Assembly: GCA_027308685.1 (NCBI GenBank)
Contig: DAIDEE010000007.1
Span: 150,387 to 214,386 of the forward strand
Origin: Acidocella sp.
Lineage (GTDB): Bacteria; Pseudomonadota; Alphaproteobacteria; Acetobacterales; Acetobacteraceae
Length of the DNA stretch: 64,000 bases
Direction: 5' to 3'
The position numbers and the translations under genes are program-made. Below are positions 35,601 to 44,593 of this stretch, piece by piece (position 1 is the stretch's first letter; every line of letters begins with the position of its first letter). The notes below the pieces were generated by a model. That model saw only the letters and a program-made list of their open reading frames with translations, made no database searches and had not been told where the DNA came from.

Positions 35601-36026
35601 ATGCGTCACGGTCTCAGCGGACGGAAACTCAGCGTTACCTCGTCCCATCGCGCCGCCATGTTTCGTAACATGGCCGTCGCTCTTATTAAGCACGAGCAGA
35701 TCACCACCACCTTGCCGAAGGCGAAAGAACTTCGTCCGGTTGCCGAAAAATTGGTAACCCTCGCTAAACGGGGCGATTTGCATGCCAAGCGTCAGGCTTT
35801 CAACCAGCTACGCGACGAGACGATCGTCACGAAGTTGTTTGCGACCCTGGCTGACCGTTATAAAACCCGCGCCGGTGGCTATACCCGCGTGTTGAAGGCC
35901 GGTATGCGTTTTGGCGATGCTGCCGACATGGCGATTATTGAGTTCGTTGACCGTGATGTTTCAGCCAAGGGCCTTGATAGCGGTCCGGTTGCTGAAAAGG
36001 TCGAAGACGACGATTCCGAAGATTAA
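35601..36026 (+). CDS. rplQ: 50S ribosomal protein L17
   Basis: A 141-residue protein at the tunnel exit. [40 protein letters not shown] and [14 protein letters not shown] are the family blocks; an acidic tail (EDDDSED) ends it. Last gene of the cluster, followed by a strong terminator. Confidence 0.98.
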   Translation: MRHGLSGRKLSVTSSHRAAMFRNMAVALIKHEQITTTLPKAKELRPVAEKLVTLAKRGDLHAKRQAFNQLRDETIVTKLFATLADRYKTRAGGYTRVLKAGMRFGDAADMAIIEFVDRDVSAKGLDSGPVAEKVEDDDSED

Positions 36027-36049
36027 GGTTTATCTTCAGGTTAAATAAA

Positions 36050-36079
36050 ACAGCAGGCTTCGGCCTGCTTTTTTATTTG
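36050..36079 (+). terminator. Intrinsic terminator after rplQ
   Basis: AGCAGGC (36052-36058) and GCCTGCT (36063-36069) form a perfect stem closed by a TTCG tetraloop, followed by six T residues and ATTT. This closes the ribosomal-protein cluster. Confidence 0.93.
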
Positions 36080-36104
36080 AGGTAGCACCTGCTACACTGG
36101 GTCT

Positions 36105-36992
36105 ATGCTCGGTAAACTTGAATATCTCATCGCTCTGGCCCGTGAGAAAAACTTTGGCCGCGCCGCCGAAGCCTGCGGCGTTACCCAGCCCAGTTTCTCA
36201 GCCGGCATTCGTGCCCTGGAAGACCTGATGGGCATGCCGCTGGTCAATCGCTCTTCGCGCTTCCAAGGGTTCACCCCCGAAGGTGAGGCTATGCTGGAGT
36301 GGGCGCGGCGGATCACCGGTGACGTGTATGCGATGCGTGATGATGTCACCAGGCTCAAACGGGGCTTAAGCGGGTTGTTGCGGATTGCAGCGGTGCCAAC
36401 CGCCCTGGCTGTGGTGGCTGAACTTACCACGCCGTATCGGGCGCAGCACCCGAATGTGAGGTTCTCGGTTTTATCCTGTACATCATCAGAGGTTCTGGAG
36501 CGCCTGCACAATCTCGAGATCGACGCAGGCCTGACGTATCTAGACAATGAGCCGGTGGGAAAGACGCGGGTTATCCCGCTGTACGAGGAACGCTACCGGT
36601 TACTCACCTCGGCCACCGCGCCCTTGGGCGACCGCGAGAGTGTTACCTGGGCCGAAGTCGGCAAAATTCCGCTTTGTCTGCTTACCCCCGATATGCAGAA
36701 CCGCCGGATTATCGATCGGTTGTTGCGTAACGCCGGGGTGGTGGCCGAGCCGACATTAGAGTCTAATTCTATCGTTGTGCTGGTCAGCCACGTCCAAACC
36801 GGCCGCTGGGCCAGTGTGATGCCGGAAAAACTGGCGGAAATTTTTGGTCTGACAACCCGTTTAAGGGCGATTCCCATCATCAATCCGCAAGAAGTACATC
36901 GGGTTGGGTTGGTGGTAGCCGACCGCGATCCGCTCTCGCCCCTGACTGAAGCGCTTATTATTTTGGCAACGCGCTTGCAACAATTAAGCTAA
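36105..36992 (+). CDS. LysR-family transcriptional regulator (likely of the formate genes)
   Basis: A 295-residue protein with an N-terminal winged helix-turn-helix (residues 1-60: LEYLIALAREKNFGRAAEACGVTQPSFSAGIRALED in the HTH region) and a LysR substrate-binding domain (about 90-290). It starts 30 bases after the rplQ terminator and precedes the formate dehydrogenase genes on the same strand, 152 bases apart. Control of that operon, with formate or a related acid as effector, is inferred from position; Fds operons elsewhere also have an adjacent LysR gene. Confidence 0.88.
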   Translation: MLGKLEYLIALAREKNFGRAAEACGVTQPSFSAGIRALEDLMGMPLVNRSSRFQGFTPEGEAMLEWARRITGDVYAMRDDVTRLKRGLSGLLRIAAVPTALAVVAELTTPYRAQHPNVRFSVLSCTSSEVLERLHNLEIDAGLTYLDNEPVGKTRVIPLYEERYRLLTSATAPLGDRESVTWAEVGKIPLCLLTPDMQNRRIIDRLLRNAGVVAEPTLESNSIVVLVSHVQTGRWASVMPEKLAEIFGLTTRLRAIPIINPQEVHRVGLVVADRDPLSPLTEALIILATRLQQLS

Positions 36993-37087
36993 GATACACA
37001 AACTCGCTTTATTCTGCTCTGGTGTCGCATGGGGCGCACGGGGGGACGAGCGTATGATAGTTTTGTGCTATTGCAACACTGATATTC

Positions 37088-37102
37088 GATATTGTTTTTA
37101 TC
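37088..37102. promoter_or_regulatory. Dyad upstream of fdsG, possible operator
   Basis: GATA-N7-TATC lies in an AT-rich stretch 42 bases before the fdsG start, within the 152-base gap after the LysR gene. LysR proteins bind imperfect dyads in such places, but this one does not have the standard T-N11-A spacing. Weak candidate. Confidence 0.2.
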
Positions 37103-37144
37103 CGTGAAATAGTTGAAACGGCCTTCGAACATTAGGAAAAACTT

Positions 37145-37609
37145 GTGGATAGCAACTTCAAAACTGAATTGGTTGAAGCCATTATTCTTGCCCACCAGAA
37201 TCTGGAAGGGCCGTTGTTACCTATTTTGCACAGCATTCAGGAAGAGTTTGGGCTCATCTCGGAAGATGCCATGCGACTGGTCGCCAGCAAGCTCAATATC
37301 ACGCGTGCCGAGGTTTATGGCGTGGTGTCGTTTTACCATGATTACCGGCAGAAACCGGCAGGCCGCCATGTGCTTAAATTATGCCGGGCGGAGGCTTGCC
37401 AGTCGATGGGGAGCGAGGAAAACGCGGCGAGGCTGTTGGCGCGCCTGGGGCTGGATTGGGGCGAGACAACCCCGGACGGCAGGCTAACAGTAGAGCCGAT
37501 TTATTGCCTGGGTCTATGCGCTTGTGCACCCAGTGCAATGCTCGACGGCGAAATTCACGCGCGCCTTGATGCCGCGGGCCTCGAAGCTTTGGCGTTGGAG
37601 GCTCTGTGA
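37145..37609 (+). CDS. fdsG: NAD-dependent formate dehydrogenase gamma subunit FdsG
   Basis: A 154-residue NuoE-like (24 kDa type) iron-sulfur protein. The [2Fe-2S] ligands are in LKLCRAEACQSMG and PIYCLGLCACAPSA, the C-x4-C...C-x3-C arrangement of the thioredoxin-like ferredoxin fold. The start is GTG at 37145 with AGGAA 8 bases upstream. It passes electrons within the soluble FdsGBAD complex next to the FMN subunit. It overlaps fdsB by 4 bases. Confidence 0.93.
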   Translation: MDSNFKTELVEAIILAHQNLEGPLLPILHSIQEEFGLISEDAMRLVASKLNITRAEVYGVVSFYHDYRQKPAGRHVLKLCRAEACQSMGSEENAARLLARLGLDWGETTPDGRLTVEPIYCLGLCACAPSAMLDGEIHARLDAAGLEALALEAL

Positions 37610-39147
37610 TGCATTTTTATGTTCCATGCGATGCTGTGGCGATTGCCACGGGCGCCGATAAAATCGCTGCCGCGATTGCTGCCCAAGCCGCGAGGCGCGG
37701 GCTGGATGTTCAAATCACCCGCAATGGCTCGCGGGGCATGTTTTGGTTGGAACCGTTGGTGGAGTTGGTCACGCCGGAAGGCCGCGTTGGTTTTGGCCCG
37801 ATGACGCTGGCAGACGTGCCCGGCCTCTTTGAGGAAGCTGCGAACCACCCGAAGGCTGTGGGTCTGGTCGAACAAATTCCGTTCTTCGCCAAACAGCAGC
37901 GTCTGACCTTTGCACGATGCGGTGTTATCGACCCACTCAATCTGGGTGATTATATCGCTCATGGCGGCTATGTCGGTCTTGCCCATGCCATCAAACTCGG
38001 CGCTGCGGGTATCTGTGCCGAGGTGAAGGACTCGGGCCTGCGGGGCCGTGGCGGCGCCGGCTTCCCAACTGGTGTCAAATGGGAAACGGTGCGTACCGCG
38101 CCGGGTGACCAGAAATATGTGGTATGTAACGCCGATGAGGGTGACTCCGGCACGTTCGCAGACCGGATGATGATGGAGGGAGATCCGTTTTGCCTGATAG
38201 AAGGCATGACCATCGCGGGTCTCGCGACCGGGGCCACGAAAGGCTATGTTTATATCCGTTCTGAATATCCGCATTCCATTCGCACCATGAATAAGGCCAT
38301 CGCTTTGGCCCGGCGGGCTAATTTGCTGGGTGCTGATGTGATGGATTCCGGCCATACCTTTGATTTAGAGGTTTTCGTGGGTGCTGGTGCCTATGTATGC
38401 GGCGAGGAAACCGCGTTGCTGGACTCGCTGGAGGGCAAGCGTGGGCAGGTTCGGGCTAAGCCGCCGATTCCGGCATTGGTTGGGTTGTTTGGCAAACCCA
38501 CGGTCATCAACAACGCCATTTCGCTTTTTACGATACCTGTGATTTTGGAGAAGGGTGCCAAACATTACGCTGATTTCGGTATGGGCCGCTCACGCGGGAC
38601 CATGCCGGTTCAAATCGCGGGCAATGTTAAACATGGCGGGTTGTTTGAGGTGGCGTTTGGCGTTACCTTGGGTGAGATTATCAACGACATCGCTGGTGGC
38701 ACTGCCACCGGCCGCCCGGTTCGGGCGGTGCAGGCAGGTGGCCCGCTGGGCGCCTATTTCCCGCCATCGTTGTTTGATACAGAATACGACTATGAAGCTT
38801 TTACCAGACGCAATGGCCTGATCGGGCATGGCGGTTTGGTGGTGTTTGATGACAGCGTGGATATGGCTAAAATGGCCCGCTTTGCGATGGAATTCTGTGC
38901 CCACGAATCTTGCGGCAAATGCACGCCCTGCCGCATTGGTTCTACGCGCGGCGTTGAGGTCATCGATAAAATCATCGCTGGCGTAGAGCCCGAGAAAAAC
39001 ATCGCTTTGGTACACGACCTTTGCGAGACCATGAAGTTTGGCTCGCTATGTGCTCTGGGTGGCTTTACGCCATACCCCGTACTGAGCGCGATAGCGCATT
39101 TTCCAGAAGATTTCTCCAAGTCAGCTATTAAGCTGGCTGCGGAATAG
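37606..39147 (+). CDS. fdsB: NAD-dependent formate dehydrogenase beta subunit FdsB
   Basis: A 513-residue NuoF-like subunit that reduces NAD. Residues 1-100 resemble a NuoE-type thioredoxin-like domain; the NuoF body follows. GLRGRGGAGFPTGVKWE (near residue 143) begins the FMN/NADH fold, YVVCNADEGDSGTFADR follows, and ESCGKCTPCRIGSTRG (near residue 433) with a later Cys binds a [4Fe-4S] cluster. Length agrees with the approximately 520-residue Cupriavidus subunit. Confidence 0.94.
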   Translation: MMHFYVPCDAVAIATGADKIAAAIAAQAARRGLDVQITRNGSRGMFWLEPLVELVTPEGRVGFGPMTLADVPGLFEEAANHPKAVGLVEQIPFFAKQQRLTFARCGVIDPLNLGDYIAHGGYVGLAHAIKLGAAGICAEVKDSGLRGRGGAGFPTGVKWETVRTAPGDQKYVVCNADEGDSGTFADRMMMEGDPFCLIEGMTIAGLATGATKGYVYIRSEYPHSIRTMNKAIALARRANLLGADVMDSGHTFDLEVFVGAGAYVCGEETALLDSLEGKRGQVRAKPPIPALVGLFGKPTVINNAISLFTIPVILEKGAKHYADFGMGRSRGTMPVQIAGNVKHGGLFEVAFGVTLGEIINDIAGGTATGRPVRAVQAGGPLGAYFPPSLFDTEYDYEAFTRRNGLIGHGGLVVFDDSVDMAKMARFAMEFCAHESCGKCTPCRIGSTRGVEVIDKIIAGVEPEKNIALVHDLCETMKFGSLCALGGFTPYPVLSAIAHFPEDFSKSAIKLAAE

Positions 39148-39158
39148 GGAATTACATA

Positions 39159-41999
39159 ATGGGTCTGATCCAGGAAATCGACTACGGCACCAAAGCCAGC
39201 AACGCCACGAAATTGGTTAGTTTGCGCATTGATGGACAAACCATCACCGTACCTGAAGGTACGTCAGTGATGCGTGCTGCCACCGAACTAGGCACGCAAA
39301 TTCCTAAACTCTGCGCGACCGACATGCTGGATAGCTATGGCTCTTGCCGCCTTTGTCTGGTGGAAATTGAAGGCCGCGCTGGTACGCCGGCCTCCTGCAC
39401 CACGCCGGTGGCTGAAGGCATGGTGGTGCATACCCAAAATGCCAAGCTGGCAAAGCTGCGTAAGGGGGTGATGGAGCTCTACATCTCTGACCACCCGCTT
39501 GATTGCCTGACGTGCTCAGCCAACAGCAATTGTGAATTGCAGGACATGGCTGGCGCGGTAGGGTTACGCGAGGTGCGTTATGGTTATGATGGTGCGAATC
39601 ATCTTGACGCAGTCAAGGATGTTTCGAACCCATATTTTCAGTTTGATCCCTCAAAATGTATCGTTTGTTCGCGTTGCGTGCGGGCTTGCGAGGAAGTGCA
39701 GGGCACATTTGCGCTCACCATCGATGGCTCTGGTTTTTCATCCAAGGTTTCGCCTGGTATCTCGGAGGCTTTTTTCGACTCCGAATGCGTATCCTGTGGT
39801 GCTTGTGTGCAAGCGTGCCCGACCGCAACTTTGATGGAAAAAACCGTCATTGAGATGGGCCAGCCTGAACATTCCGCTGTTACTACCTGCGCTTATTGCG
39901 GGGTTGGTTGCACCTTTAAGGCAGAAATGCGCGGTGAGGACGTGGTTCGGATGGTGCCGTATAAGGACGGTAAGGCTAATCACGGCCATTCCTGTGTGAA
40001 GGGCCGCTTTGCCTGGGGTTATGCCACCCATCGCGACCGTATTACCACCCCCATGATCCGCGCGAAAATTACTGATCCATGGCGCGAGGTTAGCTGGGAA
40101 GAGGCGATTGCGTATACCGCTTCTGAATTCAAACGGATCCAAGCCAAATACGGTAGAGACTCAATCGGTGGTATTACATCCTCACGCTGTACCAATGAGG
40201 AAACATACCTCGTGCAAAAACTGGTGCGTGCGGGGTTTGGTAATAATAATGTCGATACCTGCGCCCGTGTCTGTCATTCCCCCACCGGCTACGGTCTCTC
40301 AAAAACTTTTGGTACATCGGCAGGTACCCAAGACTTTGATAGCGTTGATGAAGCTGACACTATTTTGGTTATTGGCGCCAACCCGACCGATGGTCATCCG
40401 GTGTTTGCATCGCGTATGAAGCGCCGGTTGCGTGAAGGTGCCAAGCTGATTGTGGTGGACCCACGCCGGACCGATTTGGTTCATTCGCCCCATGTAAATG
40501 CCGATTATCATTTGGCGTTGAAGCCTGGCACCAACGTTGCGATTGTGAATGCGCTCTCGCACGTGATTATCTCTGAGGGTTTGGCTGATGAGGATTTCAT
40601 TCGCAATCAGTGCGATTGGAATGAATATGCCGAGTGGGCTGCCTTTATTTTGCAGCCTCACAACAGTCCCGAGGCGGTTGCTAAACTCTCAGGCGTGCCG
40701 GCTGATATTATTTGTGGGGCAGCGCGTTTATATGCCACCGCCCGCAACGGCGCTATTTATTACGGACTGGGTGTGACGGAACATTCCCAAGGCACAAGCA
40801 CGGTGCTGGCGATTGCAAATCTTGCCATGCTTACCGGCAACATTGGCCGCAAGGGGGTAGGGGTCAATCCGTTGCGTGGTCAAAATAATGTGCAGGGTAG
40901 TTGCGACATGGGCAGCTTTCCGCATGAATTTCCTGGGTATCGCCATGTATCAAATGATACAGCCCGGCAGATCTTCGAGCAGGATTGGGGTGTTGCGCTT
41001 TCTGCAGAACCGGGCTTACGAATTCCGAACATGCTTGATGCTGCCATGGATGGTAGCTTCCTTGGCCTCTACATCCAAGGTGAAGACATCGCGCAATCCG
41101 ACCCGGATACGCAGCATATCATCGGCGGCCTGTCGGCCATGGAGTGCGTGGTGGTACAGGATTTATTCCTGAACGAGACCGCGAATTATGCGCATGTGTT
41201 TTTGCCTGGCTGTAGCTTTCTTGAAAAAGACGGTACCTTTACGAATGCGGAGCGCCGGATTCAGCGCGTCCGTAAAGTGATGAGCCCGAAGAACGGTTAT
41301 GGTGATTGGGAAATCACGCTGCTGTTGGCCAAGGCGATGGGGATGGATATGCATTATAATCATCCATCCGAAATCATGGATGAAATTGCCAGAACCACCA
41401 ATAGCTTTCAGAATGTTTCATATGACTTGCTGGAGCGTTTAGGCTCGGTTCAATGGCCGTGCAACGAACTGGCGCCCGAAGGCACGCCGACGATGCATAT
41501 TGGGGCATTTGTTCGTGGCAAGGGCCAGTTCGTGATTGCCGATTATATCCCGACCGATGAAAAAACCGGCCCGCGCTTTCCGCTGCTGCTCACCACAGGG
41601 CGGATTCTTTCGCAATATAATGTGGGGGCGCAAACCCGGCGTACCGACAACGCCAAATGGCATGAGGAAGACTTACTCGAAATTCACCCGCATGATGCCG
41701 AGGTGCGTGGTGTGAAGGATGGCGATTGGGTAAAATTAGTCTCGCGCGCTGGTGAAACTTCACTGCGTGCCAAACTCACTGACCGTGTCGCACCTGGGGT
41801 GGTTTATACCACGTTCCATCATCCCATAACGCAAGCCAATGTGATTACGACCGACTACTCAGACTGGGCAACAAACTGCCCGGAATATAAAGTCACTGCG
41901 GTGCAGGTTGCGCTTTCGAATGGTCCGAGTGAATGGCAGAGCAGCTATATGGCACATTCAGCAGAATCGCGGCGCATCGGCGCCATTGCTGCCGAATGA
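39159..41999 (+). CDS. fdsA: NAD-dependent formate dehydrogenase catalytic alpha subunit FdsA
   Basis: A 946-residue molybdopterin enzyme oxidising formate to CO2. In order: NuoG-like [2Fe-2S] domain (Cys52, 63, 66, 80), His-Cys3 cluster motif (His112, Cys116, 119, 125), two ferredoxin-type [4Fe-4S] motifs (Cys167-177 and Cys210-220), then the bis-MGD catalytic domain with a further [4Fe-4S] site (Cys244, 247, 251, 279). The active-site metal ligand is Cys372 in RVCHSPTG, not selenocysteine. Mo rather than W is assumed from the family. The stop overlaps fdhD. Confidence 0.96.
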   Translation: MGLIQEIDYGTKASNATKLVSLRIDGQTITVPEGTSVMRAATELGTQIPKLCATDMLDSYGSCRLCLVEIEGRAGTPASCTTPVAEGMVVHTQNAKLAKLRKGVMELYISDHPLDCLTCSANSNCELQDMAGAVGLREVRYGYDGANHLDAVKDVSNPYFQFDPSKCIVCSRCVRACEEVQGTFALTIDGSGFSSKVSPGISEAFFDSECVSCGACVQACPTATLMEKTVIEMGQPEHSAVTTCAYCGVGCTFKAEMRGEDVVRMVPYKDGKANHGHSCVKGRFAWGYATHRDRITTPMIRAKITDPWREVSWEEAIAYTASEFKRIQAKYGRDSIGGITSSRCTNEETYLVQKLVRAGFGNNNVDTCARVCHSPTGYGLSKTFGTSAGTQDFDSVDEADTILVIGANPTDGHPVFASRMKRRLREGAKLIVVDPRRTDLVHSPHVNADYHLALKPGTNVAIVNALSHVIISEGLADEDFIRNQCDWNEYAEWAAFILQPHNSPEAVAKLSGVPADIICGAARLYATARNGAIYYGLGVTEHSQGTSTVLAIANLAMLTGNIGRKGVGVNPLRGQNNVQGSCDMGSFPHEFPGYRHVSNDTARQIFEQDWGVALSAEPGLRIPNMLDAAMDGSFLGLYIQGEDIAQSDPDTQHIIGGLSAMECVVVQDLFLNETANYAHVFLPGCSFLEKDGTFTNAERRIQRVRKVMSPKNGYGDWEITLLLAKAMGMDMHYNHPSEIMDEIARTTNSFQNVSYDLLERLGSVQWPCNELAPEGTPTMHIGAFVRGKGQFVIADYIPTDEKTGPRFPLLLTTGRILSQYNVGAQTRRTDNAKWHEEDLLEIHPHDAEVRGVKDGDWVKLVSRAGETSLRAKLTDRVAPGVVYTTFHHPITQANVITTDYSDWATNCPEYKVTAVQVALSNGPSEWQSSYMAHSAESRRIGAIAAE

Positions 42000-42826
42000 T
42001 CGGGTTACCAAAACCTGTCATCCGGGCTAGTTGCATGGCCTGGCGCGGTGGGGTTCTTACCGCGTCCTCGCGCGTATTGCCGGAAGAGACGCCGGTGGTG
42101 CTGACCTATGATCGTGTCAGTTTTGCTGTGATGATGGCAACCCCCTCTGATTTACGGGATTTCGCCATCGGGTTTTCGTTGTCAGAGGGAATAATTCATC
42201 ATCCTTCCGATATCACTGAGTTGGATATTGTGCCCCTGGAGATGGGCATTGAATGTCGTATGACGCTGACAGCATCGAAGCGAGATGCCTTACAGACCCG
42301 CCGCCGGAAAATCATCGGGCCAGTTGGATGCGGTCTCTGCGGCATCGATACGCTTGAGCAAGCGGTGAGGCCGGTGCAAAAAATTAATGCCGAAGTTTGC
42401 ATTCCGGCTGCTAAATTATCGGAAGCTGTGACGCGGATGGCTCGCCTGCAGACCATCAACCATCAGACAAGGGGGGTTCACGCCGCCGCCTTCTACGACC
42501 CCCTGAGAGATGAGGTTTTGTTACGTGAAGATGCGGGTCGGCATAACGCATTAGATAAACTAATTGGTGCTGCCAGCGATTTTGGCCTATATGGTGGACT
42601 GGGAGCGGTGCTGCTGACGAGCCGTGTTTCAATTGAATTGATCCAGAAAACCGCAATGTTTGGCGCCCCCATTCTAGTTGCCATCTCTGTTCCAACCGCG
42701 CGAGCGGTGCGGGAGGCGGAAGCAGCGGGACTTACCTTAATTGCGATTGCCCGTGATGATGGATTTGAGATTTTCTCGAATCCGGAGCGTATTATTTTTG
42801 AGGAAGCGCACGCCCATGTCGCCTAA
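41996..42826 (+). CDS. fdhD: Formate dehydrogenase accessory sulfurtransferase FdhD (FdsC)
   Basis: A 276-residue protein that sulfurates the bis-MGD cofactor and inserts it into FdsA. The CxxC motif lies in VGCGLCGIDTLEQAV, and FAIGFSLSEGII and DAGRHNALDKLIG are family blocks. The ATG at 41996 overlaps the fdsA stop (ATGA) and is preferred to the longer open frame inside fdsA. It may also bind bis-MGD itself as FdsC does. Confidence 0.94.
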   Translation: MIGLPKPVIRASCMAWRGGVLTASSRVLPEETPVVLTYDRVSFAVMMATPSDLRDFAIGFSLSEGIIHHPSDITELDIVPLEMGIECRMTLTASKRDALQTRRRKIIGPVGCGLCGIDTLEQAVRPVQKINAEVCIPAAKLSEAVTRMARLQTINHQTRGVHAAAFYDPLRDEVLLREDAGRHNALDKLIGAASDFGLYGGLGAVLLTSRVSIELIQKTAMFGAPILVAISVPTARAVREAEAAGLTLIAIARDDGFEIFSNPERIIFEEAHAHVA

Positions 42827-43049
42827 AAATACATCTGATAAGTTGGTTTATATGGCCAACCAGATCGGTAAAGCTTTTGTGCTGAAGCCGCGAGAGCAAG
42901 CGGTGGCCGATATTACGGACCACCTTAAGAAATTTTGGGAGAAGCGGATGCTTGTTCAAATATTTGCTTATCTTGAACAAGGTGGGCAAGGATTGGATGA
43001 ATTGCCTAAACAAAGCTTGCAAAATCTTCGAAATACAACGCAATATTAA
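42816..43049 (+). CDS. fdsD: Formate dehydrogenase delta subunit FdsD
   Basis: A 77-residue soluble protein. KLVYMANQIGKAFVLKPREQ and VADITDHLKKFWEKRM are typical of the FdsD family, a small subunit that stabilises the FdsGBA complex during cofactor loading. It overlaps fdhD by 11 bases; the longer frame upstream is inside fdhD and is not used. Confidence 0.9.
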   Translation: MSPKNTSDKLVYMANQIGKAFVLKPREQAVADITDHLKKFWEKRMLVQIFAYLEQGGQGLDELPKQSLQNLRNTTQY

Positions 43050-43105
43050 TCACTAGCACTTAACCGGCATGAGACCGGAGATGTGCCAAACGAAGGGAAA
43101 ACGTA

Positions 43106-44470
43106 ATGAGTATGTTGTCGTTTCTAGACCGTGAGCATACGGTCGCCCCAGCCGGGTTTAATCGCTGGCTGGTACCTCCCGCAGCACTTTGTATCCATTT
43201 GTGCATTGGCCAGGTTTATGCGCTCAGCGTATTCAATCTGCCGCTTACCAAGCTGATTGGTATTACCAAATCGGCCCCCGGTGATTGGACCCTTGCTGAC
43301 GTCGGCTGGATATTCTCCGTCGCCATTGCTGTTTTGGGTATCGCGGCAGCTTTTGGCGGCAAGTGGCTCGACCGGGTTGGTCCTCGTAAGGCCATGACGC
43401 TCGCAGCACTTTGTTTTGGTGGCGGCTTTATCGTTTCTTCATTTGGCGTCACAACCCATAGTTTGCTGTTGGTTTATATCGGGTATGGGTTGTTAGGCGG
43501 CATCGGGCTTGGGATTGGATATATTTCCCCAGTGCGGACCCTGATGACGTGGTTTCCAGACCGCCCGGGTATGGCAACTGGGTTGGCTATTATGGGATTT
43601 GGCGGCGGTGCCATGATTGCTTCGCCCCTGTCGGTTCTGTTGATGCACTCATTTGCGACGCCCACCGACCTTGGGGTGTCGTCCGCTTTTGTGACGCTTG
43701 GTGCAATTTACGGGGTGTTCATGTTGGTCGGGGCAACCATTGTACGGGTTCCGCCGCATGATTGGCGCCCGGCTGGTTATGTGCCGGCGGCATCACCCGC
43801 CCGCTTGATTACCAGCGGAACTGTCGATGTGGGTACGGCTCTGCGGACTCCGCAATTTTATCTCCTTTGGGGCGTATTGTTCTTGAATGTGACAGCTGGC
43901 ATTGGCGTGCTCAGCCAGGCATCGCCGATGATTCAGGAAATGTTCAAAGGTACCGTAACGCCGATAACGGCTGCCGGTTTTGTAGGATTGCTTAGTTTGT
44001 TCAACATGGGCGGGCGGTTTTTTTGGGCTTCGACCTCGGACAAAATTGGTCGTAAACCGACCTACTTCATTTTCTTCCTGCTGGGCATTCTGCTTTACGC
44101 CGCCGTACCGTCGATTGCCCGTCTTGGTAGTGTTGCAGGGTTCGTGATTTGTTACGGGATTATTCTGAGCATGTATGGCGGTGGTTTCTCTACCATTCCG
44201 GCATATCTGAAAGATATGTTCGGCACTCGCCATGTTGGTGCTATCCATGGTTGCTTGCTCACCGCTTGGTCGGCGGCTGGCGTGCTTGGTCCGGTGCTGG
44301 TGGATTATATTCGCCAGTATCAGATCAGTAATGGTGTGCCGAAGGCCGATGCCTACACAGTAACAATGTACATCATGGCGGGCCTGTTAGCTGTTGGCGC
44401 TGTTTGTAACCTGCTTATGTCCCCGGTTTCGGAACGCTTTCACGAAACTTCAACTGCTCCTGCGGAATAA
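43106..44470 (+). CDS. OFA-family MFS transporter (oxalate/formate type)
   Basis: A 454-residue inner-membrane carrier with twelve predicted spans. FNRWLVPPAALCIHLCIGQVYALSVF at the start (quoted in part: LCIGQVYALSVFN), GLLGGIGLGIGYISPV and FWASTSDKIGRKPTYF are OFA-family features. Its place 56 bases after fdsD suggests formate or oxalate exchange feeding the dehydrogenase. Many OFA members have other monocarboxylate substrates, so the substrate is inferred. Confidence 0.88.
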   Translation: MSMLSFLDREHTVAPAGFNRWLVPPAALCIHLCIGQVYALSVFNLPLTKLIGITKSAPGDWTLADVGWIFSVAIAVLGIAAAFGGKWLDRVGPRKAMTLAALCFGGGFIVSSFGVTTHSLLLVYIGYGLLGGIGLGIGYISPVRTLMTWFPDRPGMATGLAIMGFGGGAMIASPLSVLLMHSFATPTDLGVSSAFVTLGAIYGVFMLVGATIVRVPPHDWRPAGYVPAASPARLITSGTVDVGTALRTPQFYLLWGVLFLNVTAGIGVLSQASPMIQEMFKGTVTPITAAGFVGLLSLFNMGGRFFWASTSDKIGRKPTYFIFFLLGILLYAAVPSIARLGSVAGFVICYGIILSMYGGGFSTIPAYLKDMFGTRHVGAIHGCLLTAWSAAGVLGPVLVDYIRQYQISNGVPKADAYTVTMYIMAGLLAVGAVCNLLMSPVSERFHETSTAPAE

Positions 44471-44482
44471 GGAAACTTAATT

Positions 44483-44593
44483 ATGGAACAAGCATCTCCG
44501 GTAAAACTGCTGTTCGTCTGGGCGATCGTGATTATTCCACTATCGTGGGGCGTTTATCACACAATGGAAGCGGCTTTGAAGTTATTTAGCTGA
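44483..44593 (+). CDS. 36-residue membrane peptide, OFA-transporter small subunit type
   Basis: ATG at 44483 to TGA at 44591-44593, 12 bases after the MFS stop, with AAGGAAAC just upstream. The product is MEQASPVKLLFVWAIVIIPL followed by SWGVYHTMEAALKLFS: one hydrophobic span (about residues 9-27) and a short amphipathic tail. Such single-span peptides are known directly downstream of oxalate/formate-family carriers as a putative small subunit. It overlaps the convergent DUF429 gene by 12 bases. Confidence 0.7.
   Translation: MEQASPVKLLFVWAIVIIPLSWGVYHTMEAALKLFS

Noticed and set aside
40240..40300. Possible selenocysteine at the formate dehydrogenase active site
   Set aside because: The codon at residue 372 is TGT (Cys), the frame is uninterrupted and there is no TGA to recode.
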